Shown here: positions 28,071 to 36,806 of the stretch, piece after piece
Position numbering within the stretch: the stretch's first letter is position 1
Layout of the letters: each line of letters begins with the position of its first letter
DNA from: CAZHHH01 sp052400685
Lineage (GTDB): Bacteria; Bacteroidota; Bacteroidia; Bacteroidales; Marinilabiliaceae
Length of the DNA: 64,000 bases
NCBI GenBank assembly: GCA_052400685.1
Contig: JBQTGJ010000012.1
Reading direction: 5' to 3' (one strand)
Notes under the pieces: model-generated
What the model was told of the DNA's origin: nothing
Databases searched by the model: none
Seen by the model: the letters and a program-made list of their open reading frames with translations, nothing else
Program-made: the position numbers and the translations under genes

Positions 28071-28195
28071 AGTGCTTGATAGGAAATGTTCAAAGGCAAG
28101 GCTTGCGAAGTCCGACAAATGTGAGTTTACTCCCGTAAATAACCATTTTTAGGACAAGCATAACGCGAAAGTTGGCCTTTTTTTGCAAGCACTAA
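28071..28195. repeat. Dispersed hairpin element, copy 7, within the PUL operon
   Basis: AGTGCTTG at the start and CAAGCACT at the end are inverted repeats. The middle keeps CAAGGCTTGCGAAGTC and GGACAAGCATAACGCGAAAGTTG. It sits between the SusD gene and the gene at 28210. Confidence 0.78.
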
Positions 28196-28209
28196 CTAAA
28201 AAAAAACTA

Positions 28210-29208
28210 ATGAAGACAAATCTGATATATCTATTAATAAGTTTTCTGATTGTCATGCTGGGATCTTGTAATGACAGCATTGAAGACGCAAGCAATAAAC
28301 ATGTGTATAGTGAGGATGAAAATCCTTATTTGAAGTCCGATATTGAAGCAATTATTGGTCATAATATTGAATTTGAGGTTGGACGTTTTGAACCTCAGGT
28401 TATTTATCTGGATGATTACGCTAATGTCTTTCATGATAAAATGAATTTAACCGTGGACGAGGTTGTTAGTGGCTTGAAAAATGAAAGCGTGGTGTTTTAT
28501 AATATTAATGCTTCGAGAAGCCATTGGGATAAAATTGCGCCAACCAAAGGAGAATCGGGATGGTATTATAACTCTGCAGGTGGTATTACTGAGGGTGACC
28601 AAGGGTATGTTGCAAGTCTCGAATTTGATGAAATTAATAGGCAATTAATTATTGATGTTAATGAAGCCGCAGAAGCGGGATTAGAAACATCTTTTAATGT
28701 CGGATTTGCCTTGAATGGACCTGATTATGATGACTATGTCCGATTTTTGTTTAATGTGGCCGTTACGGATCCTTCTCTGATTATTACTAGTGTGACTATT
28801 CCGGATGGTGATTATGCTTCTGCTTCTGTTAATTTGTATGATTATGCCGATGTTATCGCCTATAATATGGGTATTGATGTAGACGAATTTTTGAGTAATC
28901 TGGATGCAAACGAGGAGGGAACCATTCATCTGTATGTGGTTGACAGGGAAACTGGTGCTTGGGATGCCGAAAGCAGCTATACTGCCAACCCTCCGGGCTA
29001 CTGGATGAATGCCTCAGGAGCAGTGTGCTCATGGGGTGATGATGGCTTTACCCTCTTTGCTGAATTGAATATGGATGAAGGACTGCTGAATATTGGTCGC
29101 GCACCGGATTTGACTGCCGGATCATCTTATAAAATTAGTCTGGGCTTCAGGGATATAAATGATGAAATGAATTTTGTCCGTTTCATTATTACTGTCACAT
29201 TAGAATAG
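28210..29208 (+). CDS. Lipoprotein with two DUF4859-like modules (putative surface glycan-binding protein)
   Basis: A 332-residue lipoprotein. The ATG at 28210 gives a good signal peptide with lipobox LGSC (C20); the frame extends upstream to a TTG inside the repeat, which is unlikely to be used. The mature protein is an internal duplication. Module 1 (about 50-190) has GWYYNSAGGITEGDQGY, and module 2 (about 195-332) has GYWMNASGAVCSWGDDGF. Each is preceded by a YLDDYANVF / LYDYADVIA strand and followed by a VRFLFNV / VRFIITV strand. The same module ends the protein at 29506. Its position just after SusC/SusD is that of a surface glycan-binding protein, a role inferred from position rather than from sequence. 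Confidence 0.78.
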   Translation: MKTNLIYLLISFLIVMLGSCNDSIEDASNKHVYSEDENPYLKSDIEAIIGHNIEFEVGRFEPQVIYLDDYANVFHDKMNLTVDEVVSGLKNESVVFYNINASRSHWDKIAPTKGESGWYYNSAGGITEGDQGYVASLEFDEINRQLIIDVNEAAEAGLETSFNVGFALNGPDYDDYVRFLFNVAVTDPSLIITSVTIPDGDYASASVNLYDYADVIAYNMGIDVDEFLSNLDANEEGTIHLYVVDRETGAWDAESSYTANPPGYWMNASGAVCSWGDDGFTLFAELNMDEGLLNIGRAPDLTAGSSYKISLGFRDINDEMNFVRFIITVTLE

Positions 29209-29246
29209 AAATTACTACTCCGGCAATGAACCATATTACTCCCTTG

Positions 29247-29279
29247 TGATTATCGCAGTGTCAAAAGCTGCGGTAATCA
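29247..29279. terminator. Hairpin after the DUF4859-like gene
   Basis: TGATTATCGCA pairs with TGCGGTAATCA (one G-U) around an 11-nt loop. No T-tract follows, so it may be an attenuator, an RNA-stability hairpin or a degenerate terminator. Confidence 0.45.
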
Positions 29280-29415
29280 TTGGGGAGATTGGATTACAGG
29301 TGTCGGTAAACATCTATTTCATTGAATTTAACAGTCTGCGACGAATTCTGATTATCAGGAATGAGTCCCCATCAATATCTTAGAGTAATTTTAAACGAAT
29401 GCAAGCCCTGATGGT

Positions 29416-29505
29416 ATGAAACGAGCCATGAGAATTGTTTCACACACAGAAGTATGATTATCCTGGCGAGTTCCATATGACCACTGAGAGACAAATTATA
29501 AACAT
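29416..29505 (+). repeat. Leader repeat, copy 3 (90 bp), abutting the next start codon
   Basis: Same element as at 19331 and 19422: ATGAAACGAGCC at the start, CACACACAGAAGTATGATTA inside, AAATTATAAACAT at the end. Micro-frames are MKRAMRIVSHTEV and MTTERQIINI, the latter ending in TGA overlapping the ATG of the gene at 29506. Confidence 0.85.
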
Positions 29506-31380
29506 ATGAAAAAAACAGTGTTCCATACAAAAACAGTATATCAGATACTTTTCTTATCCCTAATCTTCATTTTTGGAATTGCCAACAGTTGCGATGATGA
29601 AGAGGCTCAGGTTTCTAACGTGAATAAAGAGGAGACTGATGCAGAAGAAGAGAAAAAAATATATATCCCAGACGAATTTGATGGGGAAGATTTTAATGAT
29701 GAGAATAGTACCTGGTGTTATAAGCGAAGCAGAGAATCGGATAATTTTATTGTTTTTTGGGGTAAAGGATATGGCGACAAGGATCCTGGAGCATCGGAGG
29801 TGCCTGAAGCCTATAGAGTGGATATAGATGATATGCTGGAAAAAGCTGAGGGGTTTTATGATCTTAATGTCAATCAACTCAAATTTGCTGAGGTGGGGGT
29901 TGGTAAATCCCTCCTGGATGATTACAAGATGATGATATTCCTGTTTTATCAGGATGAGTGGAATGCTACTGGGGCCGGATATGATGACACTATTGGTGCA
30001 TTATGGCTGAGTCCGAACACGTGTCAGCCTGTAGGTTCAACCATTGCCCATGAAATTGGTCACAGTTTTCAGTATCAGGTATTTTGCGATCGGGGTGGAA
30101 CTTCTGGATATCGATATGGCTTTGGAGGTAATGGGGGTAATGCATTCTGGGAGCAATGTGCTCAATGGCAGGCATACCAAAGTTATCCTGAAGAGGTGTT
30201 TGGTTCAGGACACTTTTCTGTTTATTGCGATAACGCTCACCGACATTTACACCATGAAGATTATCGCTATGCCAGCTATTTTATTCATTATTACTGGGCT
30301 CAGAAACATGGAATTGATATCATTGGCAGACTGTGGCGATTGGCAGAAGAACCGGAAGATCCCATCCAAACCTACATGCGAATTACGAATATTTCGGTTG
30401 AGCAATTCAATGACGAAATTTATGATGCTGCCAGCCGGTTTGTTACATGGGATATTGATGCTCTTCGGGAAATGGGAGTAGCCTATGTTGGAAAGCAATC
30501 TTTCAAATTTGTGGAGTTGGGAGATGGGAGTTATCAAGTGGCTTATGATCGTTGCCCAGGGACCACGGGTTATAACGCGATTCCTTTAAATGTTCCTGAA
30601 GCGGGGACTACTATTTCTGCCGAATTTACCGGATTGGTCAATGCCTTAGGCTTTAATCAGGTTGAAAATCCCGAAAGGGCCGGCTGGCGTTATGGCTATG
30701 TTGCTTTGCTGGATGATGGTTCCCGGGTTTATGGAGATATGATGAGTGGTACAGAAAATGTGGTGAATTTCGTTGTTTCGGAAAAGTGTAAGAAATTATG
30801 GTTTGTTGTTACCGGAGCCCCGGATACCTATGTCCCTCACGCCTGGGATGATGACGAGAGTAATGACGATCAATGGCCTTACAAGGTGAAGTTTACAAAT
30901 ACAGATATTCTTGGAAATATTCATTTTGATGGCACAGAAATTCATGAAAGCGTTGTATTTAATTTTGACATTAATTTTCCTTTTAGTAATAGCGAGTATT
31001 CGGGAACCACCATAACACTGGAGGGAAGCAATCTGATAGACCTGTGTAAGGGCTTTGTGCTTAAGCCGGGAGAGATTACCAGCAAAATAGGAAGCGACAT
31101 TGGTTTTAATGGCCGGGAGGCAGATGGAACATTAAATGCCAATACCACAGCCAATGGTTACGGGCATTGGTTTGATGCTGAGGGAAATGTTTGCGGATGG
31201 GGAAGTGAGGCCAGACTTTTTTCGGAGTTTAATGCATCGGCCTTTTCTTTTTCTATTGGACAATATCCGGGGCAATGTGTCCCGGGTGAGCAGTATTCAA
31301 TCAGTCAGGCATTGGTTTATGAATACGAGTCCGGAAAAACAGTTCAGGCAACTTTTATTTTTAATGTTATCATTGACTGA
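29506..31380 (+). CDS. DUF6055-like lipoprotein with HExxH site and C-terminal DUF4859-like module
   Basis: A 624-residue exported lipoprotein (C29 in IANSC). An acidic linker is followed by a catalytic-looking domain at about 65-330. This holds H182-E183-I-G-H186 and, 30 residues later, E216 in AFWEQCAQW, the HExxH plus distal Glu pattern of zinc metallopeptidases of the gluzincin type. About 330-470 is a beta-rich region. The end, about 475-624, carries the module shared with the neighbouring lipoprotein (GHWFDAEGNVCGWGSEARLF). The DUF6055 assignment is from memory of the family and moderately sure. It could be a surface protease acting on glycoprotein-bound glycans, or a binding protein that keeps an old metal site. 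The ~90-bp leader repeat ends at its start codon. Confidence 0.72.
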   Translation: MKKTVFHTKTVYQILFLSLIFIFGIANSCDDEEAQVSNVNKEETDAEEEKKIYIPDEFDGEDFNDENSTWCYKRSRESDNFIVFWGKGYGDKDPGASEVPEAYRVDIDDMLEKAEGFYDLNVNQLKFAEVGVGKSLLDDYKMMIFLFYQDEWNATGAGYDDTIGALWLSPNTCQPVGSTIAHEIGHSFQYQVFCDRGGTSGYRYGFGGNGGNAFWEQCAQWQAYQSYPEEVFGSGHFSVYCDNAHRHLHHEDYRYASYFIHYYWAQKHGIDIIGRLWRLAEEPEDPIQTYMRITNISVEQFNDEIYDAASRFVTWDIDALREMGVAYVGKQSFKFVELGDGSYQVAYDRCPGTTGYNAIPLNVPEAGTTISAEFTGLVNALGFNQVENPERAGWRYGYVALLDDGSRVYGDMMSGTENVVNFVVSEKCKKLWFVVTGAPDTYVPHAWDDDESNDDQWPYKVKFTNTDILGNIHFDGTEIHESVVFNFDINFPFSNSEYSGTTITLEGSNLIDLCKGFVLKPGEITSKIGSDIGFNGREADGTLNANTTANGYGHWFDAEGNVCGWGSEARLFSEFNASAFSFSIGQYPGQCVPGEQYSISQALVYEYESGKTVQATFIFNVIID

Positions 31381-31420
31381 CAGCCATTAAAATTTCCGAC
31401 TGGTTTTACGAAAACTATTT

Positions 31421-31564
31421 AGTGTTTGTCTATAAAGTCAACTTCTGCGTTACGCTTGTCATAAAAACAGTCATTTACGAAAAGTAAACGCCTTGATTTT
31501 TATGACTGCGCAAGCCTTGATTTTGAGCTTTATATTTCAAACACTTAGTTTATGGACATACTCT
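31421..31564. repeat. Dispersed hairpin element, copy 8 (well preserved)
   Basis: AGTGTTTGTCTATAAAG at the left, TTTATGGACATACTCT at the right. GTCATAAAAA and TTTTTATGAC form an inner inverted repeat, with CGCTT and AAGC outside them. CTATTT lies on both sides. It separates the lipoprotein gene from the GH43 gene. Confidence 0.88.
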
Positions 31565-31577
31565 ATTTAAACAGATA

Positions 31578-33764
31578 ATGAGAAAATTTATTTTTCATAG
31601 ATTCAGTACAAACTGGAAGATGATTGTATTAATAGGTTTGATTCTTTTTGAGGGGATATTGTCAGCACAGGTTGTTTCTTTTGATTCTTCTGGTGCAGGC
31701 AACCCCCTTCTTCCAGGTTATTTTGCTGATCCGACCATTAAGAAATTCGGAGATACCTGGTACCTGTACTCCACCACTGACGGAATAAAACTCGCTTCGG
31801 GTGAACCACAGGTGTGGATTAGTAAAGATTTTGTGAATTGGTTCAACTACGAGATGGATCTGGATGTTCCAAAAGGCCTAACCAATGTATGGGCGCCTGA
31901 TGTGGTGGAAGGAAATGACGGAAGATATTATTTTTATATGGGCAATTGTCAGTTTGGATGTAATATTTACGGATATGTTTCCGACTCGCCAATGGGCCCT
32001 TGGAAGCCAATCAATGATGGTGTCGCTGTGATTGAAGTGGGCACCGGACTTGATAACCTGCCGGCGCTGGATGCCCAGTTCCTGAAAGATGATGATGGAT
32101 CTGTGTACAGCTGGTTTGGAACCTGGTGTCATTTGTTCGACGGAATAGGATGGGCGGAGATTGACCCGGTGGATATGACAACTATTCTCCGTAGTGATGC
32201 GATCCCTATGAATCAGGTGCCGGAGGCTTTTGAAGCGGCTTACCCACTAAAAAGGAACGGGAAATACTTTTTGATGTATTCTTCCGGCGATTGCAGACTT
32301 AGCTCTTATGCGGTTCATTATGCTGTTAGTGACCGTCCCGAAGGTCCATACCGGTATGGTCAGAACTCACCTATATTGCAGTCATCCGATGACGGGACCA
32401 TCGATAGTCCCGGACACCATTCAGTTCTGAAGGGAAATGATCAATACTATATAGTTTATCACAGACATGACAATCCCCACAGTACGGGAGGCATGTTTCG
32501 TCAGGTCTGTATTGATCGGTTGGTGTTTGAGAATGATACTACAATTCAGAAGGTAAATCCATCACACCATGGAATTGATTTCGGACAGGATTTGATGGTC
32601 TGCGAAAATCTGGCTTATAGAGCCTTGGCTAATGCTTCATCTTTTTATCATCTGGAATCAAAAGCTACCCGATTTTCAAATGGGGATATTAATCATCAGT
32701 TTTTACCTCGATTTGCTACCGATAACAATAATGGTACAATCTGGAAAGCTGCTTCTTCCACACTGCCTCAGTCGTTGGTCGTTGATTTGGGGCGTATGAT
32801 AAATGTTAAACGAATAATGACTCGTTTCGAATATCCTACTTTCTATTATCAATATACAATTGAGACTTCTACCGACGGTATTCACTGGACATTATTTGCA
32901 GATAAAAGCAAGAATCGAAGATCGGGTTCACCAATGATTGATGATGGCAATGCTACGGCAAGATTTGTGAAGTTGACGGTGACGGGTACAGAAAAAACAG
33001 GCGTGTTTGCAGCAGTTTGGGAATTGGAGGTTTACGATTCGCTTTTTGAGGTTCCTTTTTTTCAAAACCCGGAGTCTGCTGAAGGACCCGGAGTAGAGCG
33101 TACAGAAAGCTGTATTGTTAAGCTGGATGCAGAAAGACTGAAATCAGGCGTGCTTACAGGTGATATTCCAAATAAAGGCGTAATAGGTGGAAGTTTTTCA
33201 GTTACGGGTGCCCAATTGAAAATAGAAAAGATAGATGGTGTTAAGGCTTTCTTTTTTGACGGGCTACAGGTTCTGGAGCTTAACAGGCAAGTCCCTGAAA
33301 GTATGGCCTGGAATGCGCCGTTTACCGTTTCCTCCTGGGTTTTGAATCCGGAGGTCGGTGAGAGTGAATGTATCACCACCTGGACTTCCAGAGAGAATAT
33401 GATGATGGGGTCGTATGCTGCGCTTATGTACGGTGCTGGCCATTATGGCGCTGTGGCCCATGGAGATGGCTATGTCGATCTGGCCTACTGTAAGGTTCCC
33501 GAAGCCGGTGAATGGCACCATATTGCACTGGTTTTTGATGGGATGAAGGAAGTGCTTTATGTTGATGGAGTACTGGTATTGGAACAGCCCATCAGTTTGT
33601 TTGTGGAGAACAGTTGTGTAATTATTGGTGGCAGTGGTTTATCAGAAGAGAATTTCTCGGGGTATATATCCAGTCTCAGCCTGTTTAATAAACCAATGAT
33701 AAAGACCGAAGTAGAGGCCTTGATGAATAAAAGCAGACCTCGCGGGTTGAGTAACAAGAGATAG
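31578..33764 (+). CDS. Glycoside hydrolase family 43 enzyme with F5/8C-like and LamG-like domains
   Basis: A 728-residue secreted enzyme with signal peptide (ends ILSAQ). The five-bladed GH43 propeller covers about 38-340. Likely catalytic residues are D51 (YFADPT, base), D165 (LDAQF, pKa modulator) and E219 in PEAFEAAY (acid; E216 is the alternative). A discoidin/F5-8C-like module at about 350-485 and a LamG/ConA-like module at about 525-715 (WHHIALVFDGMKEVLYVDG) are probable binding domains. GH43 enzymes release alpha-L-arabinofuranose, beta-xylose or beta-galactose. In this locus arabinan or arabinogalactan side chains of rhamnogalacturonan I are the likely target. The subfamily cannot be fixed by eye. 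Confidence 0.9.
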   Translation: MRKFIFHRFSTNWKMIVLIGLILFEGILSAQVVSFDSSGAGNPLLPGYFADPTIKKFGDTWYLYSTTDGIKLASGEPQVWISKDFVNWFNYEMDLDVPKGLTNVWAPDVVEGNDGRYYFYMGNCQFGCNIYGYVSDSPMGPWKPINDGVAVIEVGTGLDNLPALDAQFLKDDDGSVYSWFGTWCHLFDGIGWAEIDPVDMTTILRSDAIPMNQVPEAFEAAYPLKRNGKYFLMYSSGDCRLSSYAVHYAVSDRPEGPYRYGQNSPILQSSDDGTIDSPGHHSVLKGNDQYYIVYHRHDNPHSTGGMFRQVCIDRLVFENDTTIQKVNPSHHGIDFGQDLMVCENLAYRALANASSFYHLESKATRFSNGDINHQFLPRFATDNNNGTIWKAASSTLPQSLVVDLGRMINVKRIMTRFEYPTFYYQYTIETSTDGIHWTLFADKSKNRRSGSPMIDDGNATARFVKLTVTGTEKTGVFAAVWELEVYDSLFEVPFFQNPESAEGPGVERTESCIVKLDAERLKSGVLTGDIPNKGVIGGSFSVTGAQLKIEKIDGVKAFFFDGLQVLELNRQVPESMAWNAPFTVSSWVLNPEVGESECITTWTSRENMMMGSYAALMYGAGHYGAVAHGDGYVDLAYCKVPEAGEWHHIALVFDGMKEVLYVDGVLVLEQPISLFVENSCVIIGGSGLSEENFSGYISSLSLFNKPMIKTEVEALMNKSRPRGLSNKR

Positions 33765-33805
33765 TGCAAAAATAGGTTTTAATTAATAAGATAAAATGTT
33801 TCAAT

Positions 33806-36571
33806 ATGAAGTTATTAAAGGGACTTAAACGTGAAAAATCAGGGGGAGCTGTTTCTCTTTCTCTATTGTTGGGGGGGATGTTATGCGTCGGCAGTGGATT
33901 GGCAGTTAGTGATGCTTCGGCTCAGGAACAGTTGGAACCCACATCGGGTTTGCTGGAGTTCGCAACCCCGGATTTTAAGCTTTCGGTGAATAAATCAACT
34001 CAAACAGCAATAGAATTATCGCCGGTGGTTGAGCCGGGCTTTAATTATACAACGGGTGAGTGGTCGGAGCTTAGAAAAGGAGATGGATATTATCAGCTGG
34101 GTGATGTAAACTTCCGTGTGCGGCAGAAGGGGACGGTTGATTGGACCAGTTATTCAACTGCTGCGCAAAGAGGAGATGTTCAGGCGTTGGACAATGGAGG
34201 TAGGGGTGTTTTGGCGGCTGCCAGATTGGATGGTACGCTTCCCAAAGATGTACCGCTTGAAGTCACGCGCTTTTGGGAAAATGTAGATGGGAAATTAATT
34301 TTGCGTTTTGAGTTGTATAATAAACTCGATAATGAGATTGAAATCGGAGCTTTGGGCATACCGATGGTTTTCAACAATATTTTTCACAAGAAGCACCTGG
34401 ATGAGGTGCATGCCGGGAATGTGTTTTTTGATCCGTATATTGGCATGGATGCCGGGTATTTGCAAGCTGTAAGGCTGAGCGGAAAGGGACCCGTATTGCT
34501 GGTTTTGCCGCATGGCAAAACGCCTTTTGAAGCTTATCGTCCCCTGCTCGATGATCCTATGCCACGTGGAATCACTTTTGAGGGATTTCATGAATGGATG
34601 GTTCACAGTAAAGCGTATGCCGACAATGAGTGGCGTGGTGTGCAACAGTGGAACAAGCCCACATCGGTTGTTTTGGCTCCGGGAGAATCCTGTTCGGTGG
34701 GCGTTGAATTTGTGTTATGCGATAATGTTCATACCATAGAGCAAACGTTAATTGAGCAAAAGCGTCCGGTGGCTGTTGGTTTTCCAGGCTATGTGCTGCC
34801 CCGGGATGTGGATGGACAGTTGTTTGTTAACTATAAGGCCGGTATTCAGTCTTTTGAGGTGATGCCCGAAGGTGCCCTGGCAATAAAAGAGGACGGAGTG
34901 ACGCCGGCGGGTTGGAAAAAAATTCGTGTTAATGGCCTTAAATGGGGGCGGGCGCGTCTTTTAATTACTTATGAAGACGGTACGCTTCAATCTGTTAATT
35001 ATAAAGTTATAAAACCGGAGGCAGAGGTGGTTGCTGACAATGGCCATTTTTTGACGCACGAACAATGGTTTGATGATGAAAGTGATCTTTTTGGTCGCGC
35101 CCCATCTGTTATAACTTATGATTATGAAGATAAGCGACAAATAACTCAGAATAGTCGGTCGTGGATAGCTGGTCTCAGCGATGAAGGTGGTGCCGGAAGC
35201 TGGCTTAATGCTGTAATGAAACAACTGGTGCAACCCGATCCGGATGAAGTGGCCAAAATGGAAGATTTTGTTAACCGAACTTTGTGGGGAGGTATTCAAT
35301 ATAGCGAAGGCGAACATAAATATGGCGTTCGTAAGAGCCTCTTTTATTATGAGCCTGATAGTATGCCTGATGGAACTTACAGCAATGATGTTAATTATGG
35401 CACCTGGGCGGCATGGAGTAAAGAGGCTTCTGAGTCGGTAGGACGCTCGTATAATTACCCTCACGTTGCGGCTGCTCATTGGGTGATGTATCGTTTGGGA
35501 CGTAACTATAAGGGACTGGTAACTCAACGTTCGTGGGAGTGGTATCTGGAGAATGCTTTTCAAACTTCCATGGCGATGGTCGGGCAGGCGCCTTATTATG
35601 CTCAATTTGGGCAGATGGAAGGCACTGTTTTTCTGTTGGTATTGGAAGACTTAAAAAGAGAAGGGTGGAACGACCAGGCTGAAAAACTGACGTCTGCCAT
35701 GCGTAAAAGGGCCGGGCATTGGGCATCTCTTAATTATCCTTTTGGTAGTGAAATGCCCTGGGACTCTACGGGGCAGGAAGAAGTATATATGTGGTCTAAA
35801 TATTTTGATTTCGACGACAAGGCCACTGTTACATTAAATGCCATATTGGCTTATATGCCTACAGTTCCTCATTGGGGGTATAATGGTAGTGCCCGGCGTT
35901 ATTGGGATTTTCTGTACGCAGGGAAGTTGTCGCGCGTTGAGCGTCAACTTCATCATTATGGCTCAGCATTGAATGCAATTCCTGTCTTGCATGCCTATAA
36001 AGAATCGCCTGATGATATTTATATGTTGCGAGTAGGGTATGGCGGATTGATGGGTGCTTTATCGAATATCACTCAGGATGGTTTTGCGCCTGCAGCATTT
36101 CATTCTTTCCCCTCAACATTGAGTATCGATGGTATTTCAGGTGATTATGGTACGGGCTTTTTTGGCTATGCCGTTAATACCGCCTCTTTTCTGGTTAAAC
36201 ATAGTGAGTTTGGATGGCTGGGTATGGGAGGAAATGTGACCTCCAAAGGTGAATGGATTACTTTAAATTTAACAACAGCGGCTCGTTCACGTGTTTTTGT
36301 AGCGCCACTGGGGCTTGAGATATCTCTTGATGCCGGTAAAATTAAAAGTGTTTCATATAATTATTTGTCTGGCCAACTACAACTGGTTTTGGATGCTAAA
36401 AATGATTATACACCGAATGCTTTATTGCGGATTTTGTTGAATGATACTAACGGAATCGATAATTACAAACCTGCTGAATTTTTGGCGAATGAGCGTGGTG
36501 TTTATGTAATTCCATTGAAGAAGAAAAACAAAACAATCATTATCCGGAAAACAACGAATGAGCAAGAATAA
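33806..36571 (+). CDS. DUF5695-like secreted protein, putative (alpha/alpha)-toroid glycosidase
   Basis: A 921-residue exported protein. The signal peptide is long, with a twin-type n-region and cleavage near DASAQ (about 40). The N-terminal half (about 50-410) is beta-rich, resembling the beta-sandwich that precedes six-hairpin glycosidases. The C-terminal half (430-800) is helical with conserved aromatics and acids (YNYPHVAAAHWVMYRLGRNY, YYAQFGQMEGTVFLLVLEDL, SGQEE-type stretch DSTGQEEVYMWSKYFDF, HWGYNGSARRYWDF). QMEG and GQEE offer candidate acidic residues. I believe it falls in DUF5695, which has no activity known to me. It starts 41 bp after the GH43 gene and is probably co-transcribed, so it should act on the same glycan. 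Confidence 0.7.
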   Translation: MKLLKGLKREKSGGAVSLSLLLGGMLCVGSGLAVSDASAQEQLEPTSGLLEFATPDFKLSVNKSTQTAIELSPVVEPGFNYTTGEWSELRKGDGYYQLGDVNFRVRQKGTVDWTSYSTAAQRGDVQALDNGGRGVLAAARLDGTLPKDVPLEVTRFWENVDGKLILRFELYNKLDNEIEIGALGIPMVFNNIFHKKHLDEVHAGNVFFDPYIGMDAGYLQAVRLSGKGPVLLVLPHGKTPFEAYRPLLDDPMPRGITFEGFHEWMVHSKAYADNEWRGVQQWNKPTSVVLAPGESCSVGVEFVLCDNVHTIEQTLIEQKRPVAVGFPGYVLPRDVDGQLFVNYKAGIQSFEVMPEGALAIKEDGVTPAGWKKIRVNGLKWGRARLLITYEDGTLQSVNYKVIKPEAEVVADNGHFLTHEQWFDDESDLFGRAPSVITYDYEDKRQITQNSRSWIAGLSDEGGAGSWLNAVMKQLVQPDPDEVAKMEDFVNRTLWGGIQYSEGEHKYGVRKSLFYYEPDSMPDGTYSNDVNYGTWAAWSKEASESVGRSYNYPHVAAAHWVMYRLGRNYKGLVTQRSWEWYLENAFQTSMAMVGQAPYYAQFGQMEGTVFLLVLEDLKREGWNDQAEKLTSAMRKRAGHWASLNYPFGSEMPWDSTGQEEVYMWSKYFDFDDKATVTLNAILAYMPTVPHWGYNGSARRYWDFLYAGKLSRVERQLHHYGSALNAIPVLHAYKESPDDIYMLRVGYGGLMGALSNITQDGFAPAAFHSFPSTLSIDGISGDYGTGFFGYAVNTASFLVKHSEFGWLGMGGNVTSKGEWITLNLTTAARSRVFVAPLGLEISLDAGKIKSVSYNYLSGQLQLVLDAKNDYTPNALLRILLNDTNGIDNYKPAEFLANERGVYVIPLKKKNKTIIIRKTTNEQE

Positions 36572-36579
36572 ATAAATTA

Positions 36580-36699
36580 AGTGACTGAAATATAAAATTC
36601 AAGGCTTGTGAAGCCCTAAAAATGTGAGCTTAGTGGTGTAAATGCTTATTTTAAGAGTAGGTGTAACACCGAACAGGGGCTTTTCAGACAAACTCTAAT
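36580..36699. repeat. Dispersed hairpin element, diverged copy 9
   Basis: TGAAATATAAAATTCAAGGCTTGTGAAG then GTGAGCTTAGTGGTGTAAATG and a terminal CAGACAAACTCTAAT follow the order of the family in the inverted orientation, with many substitutions. It lies just before the GH127 gene. Confidence 0.6.
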
Positions 36700-36806
36700 T
36701 GGAACATTTAGTTTCTGATGGAGGAGGAATGCAATGATTTGGTTTATTATGGATTCAGTCAATGATCCTGTTTTTTTGAAATAAACAACTTATAAAATTA
36801 ATAGAA

